Shown piece after piece: positions 9,009-10,534 of a stretch of DNA of 10,534 nucleotides. The notes beneath the pieces were generated by a model. That model ran no database searches. It saw nothing but the letters and a program-made list of their open reading frames with translations, and was not told the DNA's origin. The translations under genes were made by a program, and so were the position numbers. Source of the DNA: Candidatus Uhrbacteria bacterium (GTDB lineage: Bacteria > Patescibacteriota > Patescibacteriia > 2-12-FULL-60-25); assembly GCA_903828685.1 (NCBI GenBank), contig CAIKNB010000074.1, positions 1 to 10,534 on the forward strand, in the 5' to 3' direction. Numbering within the stretch: the first letter of the stretch is position 1; each line of letters starts with the position of its first letter.

Positions 9009-9040
9009 AAAAAAGAAACCTCCGGATGTCAGCCGGAGGT
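9009..9040 (-). terminator. Intrinsic terminator of the 9062-9583 gene
   Basis: A perfect 8-bp stem, ACCTCCGG (9018-9025) and CCGGAGGT (9033-9040), encloses a 7-base loop. Read on the minus strand it is followed by TTTCTTTTTT (9018-9009). It starts 22 bases after the stop codon of the upstream minus-strand gene and separates that gene from dus. It is the only convincing intrinsic terminator in the window. Confidence 0.88.
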
Positions 9041-9061
9041 GAAGCAGATACGATTACATCG

Positions 9062-9583
9062 TTATGTAGGTGGAAGCCAAAGCTCGTCGCATGCCTTGAG
9101 AATTCGCTCGATTGCTTGCGGAGTTTTCTCGCCGAGGTAGTCACTATAGTAGACTGCCACGCTCATCGGTGTACCGGTAGTGTCGAAACCAATCGAAAAT
9201 TTTTGGCCTAGACGTTCCACCGGCGTATCGCCGTCTGAGTTCTTCAGAAAAGCGAAACGGCCTCCATATCCTCGCTCTACCAAGTCAGCCGCAAACGATC
9301 GGTATTCGGTACACGAATGCAGACGAGAGACCTCGAAAACGACTTTATCAATGCGTCTCTTACTGATGAACAGATCGATGAGACCCGGGATCTTATCAGC
9401 CTTGTGCAAGCTAACGCCGTCGTCGTTGATTAAAAGTACATTCTGCATCATGGGATCCGCATTACTCGGATACTCCATGGAAAGAAGATAACCGCTGATT
9501 CTTTCGCAGTCACCTGGAATACATCGGACTACGTCATGCAGATGCCGAGAATTGAGATTTGAGAATTCAATGCGCTTTTCCAT
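9062..9583 (-). CDS. Unrecognised 173-residue soluble protein
   Basis: I do not recognise a family. The protein has 173 residues, no signal peptide or membrane segment, and mixed hydrophobic-strand and helix character: VLLINDDGVSLHKADKIPGL (about 49-68), KVVFEVSRLHSC (about 80-91), YGGRFAFLKN (about 106-115), then MSVAVYYSDYLG (140-151) and a final helix ending LWLPPT. Four cysteines (C21, C26, C91, C165) form no evident metal motif. The start is ATG 9583, because GGAGG lies 5 bases upstream; ATG 9595, four codons earlier, overlaps that Shine-Dalgarno. The gene is a free-standing unit with its own consensus promoter and terminator, unlike its leaderless neighbours. It could be a regulated or acquired accessory gene; its function is unknown. 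Confidence 0.8.
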   Translation of the reverse strand: MEKRIEFSNLNSRHLHDVVRCIPGDCERISGYLLSMEYPSNADPMMQNVLLINDDGVSLHKADKIPGLIDLFISKRRIDKVVFEVSRLHSCTEYRSFAADLVERGYGGRFAFLKNSDGDTPVERLGQKFSIGFDTTGTPMSVAVYYSDYLGEKTPQAIERILKACDELWLPPT

Positions 9584-9588
9584 TCTGT

Positions 9589-9593
9589 CCTCC
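9589..9593 (-). promoter_or_regulatory. Shine-Dalgarno GGAGG deciding the orphan gene's start
   Basis: On the minus strand GGAGG lies 5 bases before ATG 9583. The alternative ATG at 9595 shares its G with this motif, so initiation there would lack a ribosome site. This favours the shorter protein. Confidence 0.75.
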
Positions 9594-9609
9594 ATTCATA
9601 GACGACTGA

Positions 9610-9638
9610 ATTTAAGCAAATTCCGCACTCAATGTCAA
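9610..9638 (-). promoter_or_regulatory. Promoter of the orphan gene (TTGACA-17-TTAAAT)
   Basis: On the minus strand a perfect TTGACA (9638-9633) is followed after 17 bases by TTAAAT (9615-9610), preceded by TGC (extended -10). The predicted transcript would start near 9603, leaving about 20 bases of leader containing the Shine-Dalgarno. This is the closest match to a consensus housekeeping promoter in the window. Confidence 0.7.
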
Positions 9639-9661
9639 CCGGGTCTGAGTCACCCCTACAA

Positions 9662-9677
9662 ATTATCAGCTGATTAT
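9662..9677. repeat. Imperfect 16-bp palindrome between divergent genes
   Basis: ATTATCAGCTGATTAT is a two-fold symmetric sequence with one mismatched pair around a perfect 10-bp core ATCAGCTGAT. It sits in the 108-base gap between the minus-strand orphan gene and uvrB, upstream of both start sites. It could be an operator, but no regulator is identified. It does not match the E. coli-type (CTGT-N8-ACAG) or Gram-positive (GAAC-N4-GTTC) LexA sites. Confidence 0.35.
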
Positions 9678-9679
9678 GC

Positions 9680-9685
9680 CATCAT
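9680..9685 (+). promoter_or_regulatory. Possible -10 box CATCAT for uvrB
   Basis: CATCAT ends exactly 6 bases before ATG 9692, the same geometry as CATAAT before the M23 gene, and the flanks are alike (CATCATACGCCCATG against CATAATACGGGCATG). It matches four of six consensus positions and has no clear -35, so it is weak on its own. Confidence 0.3.
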
Positions 9686-9691
9686 ACGCCC

Positions 9692-10534
9692 ATGCCAGAA
9701 TTCAAGCTCAAAAAACCCTATCAACCGTCAGGCGACCAGCCCGATGCCATCGCCAAGCTCATTGCCGGAATCGAACATGGCGCCAAATTCCAGACGCTCC
9801 TGGGCGCCACCGGTACAGGCAAGACCTTTACCATGGCCAACGTCATCCAGGAGGTAAAGAAGCCCACGCTGGTCATAGCGCATAACAAGACTTTGGCCGC
9901 GCAGCTCACCAACGAATTCCGCGAATTCTTCCCGGACAATGCCGTGGAATATTTCGTGTCGTATTACGACTACTACCAGCCCGAGGCATATATCCCGAAG
10001 TCTGACACGTACATCGAGAAAGAGGCCATGATCAACGAGGAGATCGACCGTTTGCGCCACAGCGCCACGCAAGCGCTCCTCACGCGCCAAGACGTGATCA
10101 TCTGCGCCAGCGTGTCATGCATCTACGGCTTAGGCGCGCCACAAGCCTACGAAGCCACGGCCATCCACGCCAAAGTCGGCGAAGACGTGAAACGCGAAAA
10201 TATCATGGGACGCCTGGTGGAGATGCAATTCGTGCGTTCCAACACGACCGACCTGACACGCGGCATGTTCCGCGCCGTGGGCGGCATGCTGGAGATCATG
10301 CCGGTGAACGAAGAGGTGATTTACCGTCTAGAAGCGCCGCGCGGCACCATCGAAGCCATCGTGGCGCTCGATCCGGTATCACGACGCATCAAACACGAAC
10401 TCCAGGACGTGTGGCTTTTTCCAGCCAAACATTTCATCACCCTGGGTCCGGAACGCGAACGCGCACTAAAGGATATCCGCACCGAACTTGCCTTACGGCT
10501 CAAGTGGTTCGAAAAAAACGGCAAGCTGCTTGAA
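9692..10534 (+). CDS. uvrB: UvrABC excision nuclease subunit B (partial, N-terminal 281 residues)
   Basis: UvrB is the damage-verifying helicase-like subunit of nucleotide excision repair; it is loaded by UvrA and recruits UvrC. The frame is open to the right edge, giving 281 of about 660 residues. Seen: the family start FKLKKPYQPSGDQPDAI at 4-20; Walker A GATGTGKT at 38-45; AHNKTLAAQL at 63-72; the DNA-clamping beta-hairpin start YYDYYQPEAYIP at 91-102 with its tyrosines; and ASVSCIYGLG within domain 2 approach. ATG 9692 is the only start giving the standard N-terminus. There is no Shine-Dalgarno; a weak -10 sits 6 bases upstream. The helicase motifs of the second RecA domain lie beyond the window. 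The sequence shows no defect. Confidence 0.97.
   Translation, partial: MPEFKLKKPYQPSGDQPDAIAKLIAGIEHGAKFQTLLGATGTGKTFTMANVIQEVKKPTLVIAHNKTLAAQLTNEFREFFPDNAVEYFVSYYDYYQPEAYIPKSDTYIEKEAMINEEIDRLRHSATQALLTRQDVIICASVSCIYGLGAPQAYEATAIHAKVGEDVKRENIMGRLVEMQFVRSNTTDLTRGMFRAVGGMLEIMPVNEEVIYRLEAPRGTIEAIVALDPVSRRIKHELQDVWLFPAKHFITLGPERERALKDIRTELALRLKWFEKNGKLLE

Noticed and set aside
8983..9144. N-terminal extension of the dus frame to an ATG at 9144
   Set aside because: It would read through the upstream gene's terminator and part of that gene; the family N-terminus begins at ATG 8982.
9662..9677. SOS (LexA) box upstream of uvrB
   Set aside because: The palindrome lacks both CTGT-N8-ACAG and GAAC-N4-GTTC; it is kept only as an unidentified inverted repeat.
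10117..10533. Plus-strand open frame of 138 codons at the right edge
   Set aside because: It is an alternative frame of uvrB, which is unmistakable in its own frame; the translation is a low-complexity Arg/His-rich shadow.

Overview
The window is ordinary bacterial chromosome of moderate GC content, densely packed, and read with the standard stop set: TAA, TAG and TGA all end genes here, so UGA is not recoded. Several features suggest a Patescibacteria/CPR-type organism or a similarly streamlined bacterium. These are very short gaps and overlaps, housekeeping genes with no Shine-Dalgarno sequence and -10 boxes set right against the start codon, and a small soluble orphan operon. This placement is inference from style and family resemblance; no marker gene in the window fixes the lineage.

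Layout, left to right. Bases 1-2858 (+) hold the end of the F1Fo ATP synthase operon: the atpA 3' end, then atpG, atpD and atpC, in the classical order. Bases 2865-5173 (+) hold a tightly coupled run of four genes: a 2H-family RNA 2',3'-cyclic phosphodiesterase (ThpR type), a WecG/TagA/CpsF glycosyltransferase, an unrecognised protein made of two tandem copies of one domain with a possible metal site in the second copy, and a stand-alone C39-like cysteine peptidase. Bases 5214-6701 (+) encode glutamyl-tRNA synthetase. Bases 6734-8008 (+) encode an exported coiled-coil/M23 murein peptidase of the EnvC type. A tRNA-dihydrouridine synthase on the minus strand (8005-8982) converges on it, and their stop codons overlap in one CTAG. 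Upstream of dus, also on the minus strand, is a self-contained cassette (promoter, Shine-Dalgarno, 173-residue orphan protein, hairpin-plus-T-tract terminator; 9009-9638). Divergent from it, uvrB starts at 9692 and runs off the right edge.

Functionally the window joins energy conservation (ATP synthase), translation and tRNA maintenance (gltX, dus, possibly thpR), envelope work (TagA-like transferase, M23 hydrolase) and nucleotide-excision repair (uvrB). The parts that standard annotation does not explain are the duplicated-domain protein with its peptidase neighbour, the SD-bearing orphan cassette, the recurring leaderless-style promoters, and a GC-rich palindromic segment inside dus that looks like an inserted repeat read in frame. 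I found no tRNA, rRNA, CRISPR array, insertion sequence or replication origin. No gene-free stretch exceeds 300 bases; the longest is 9584-9691.
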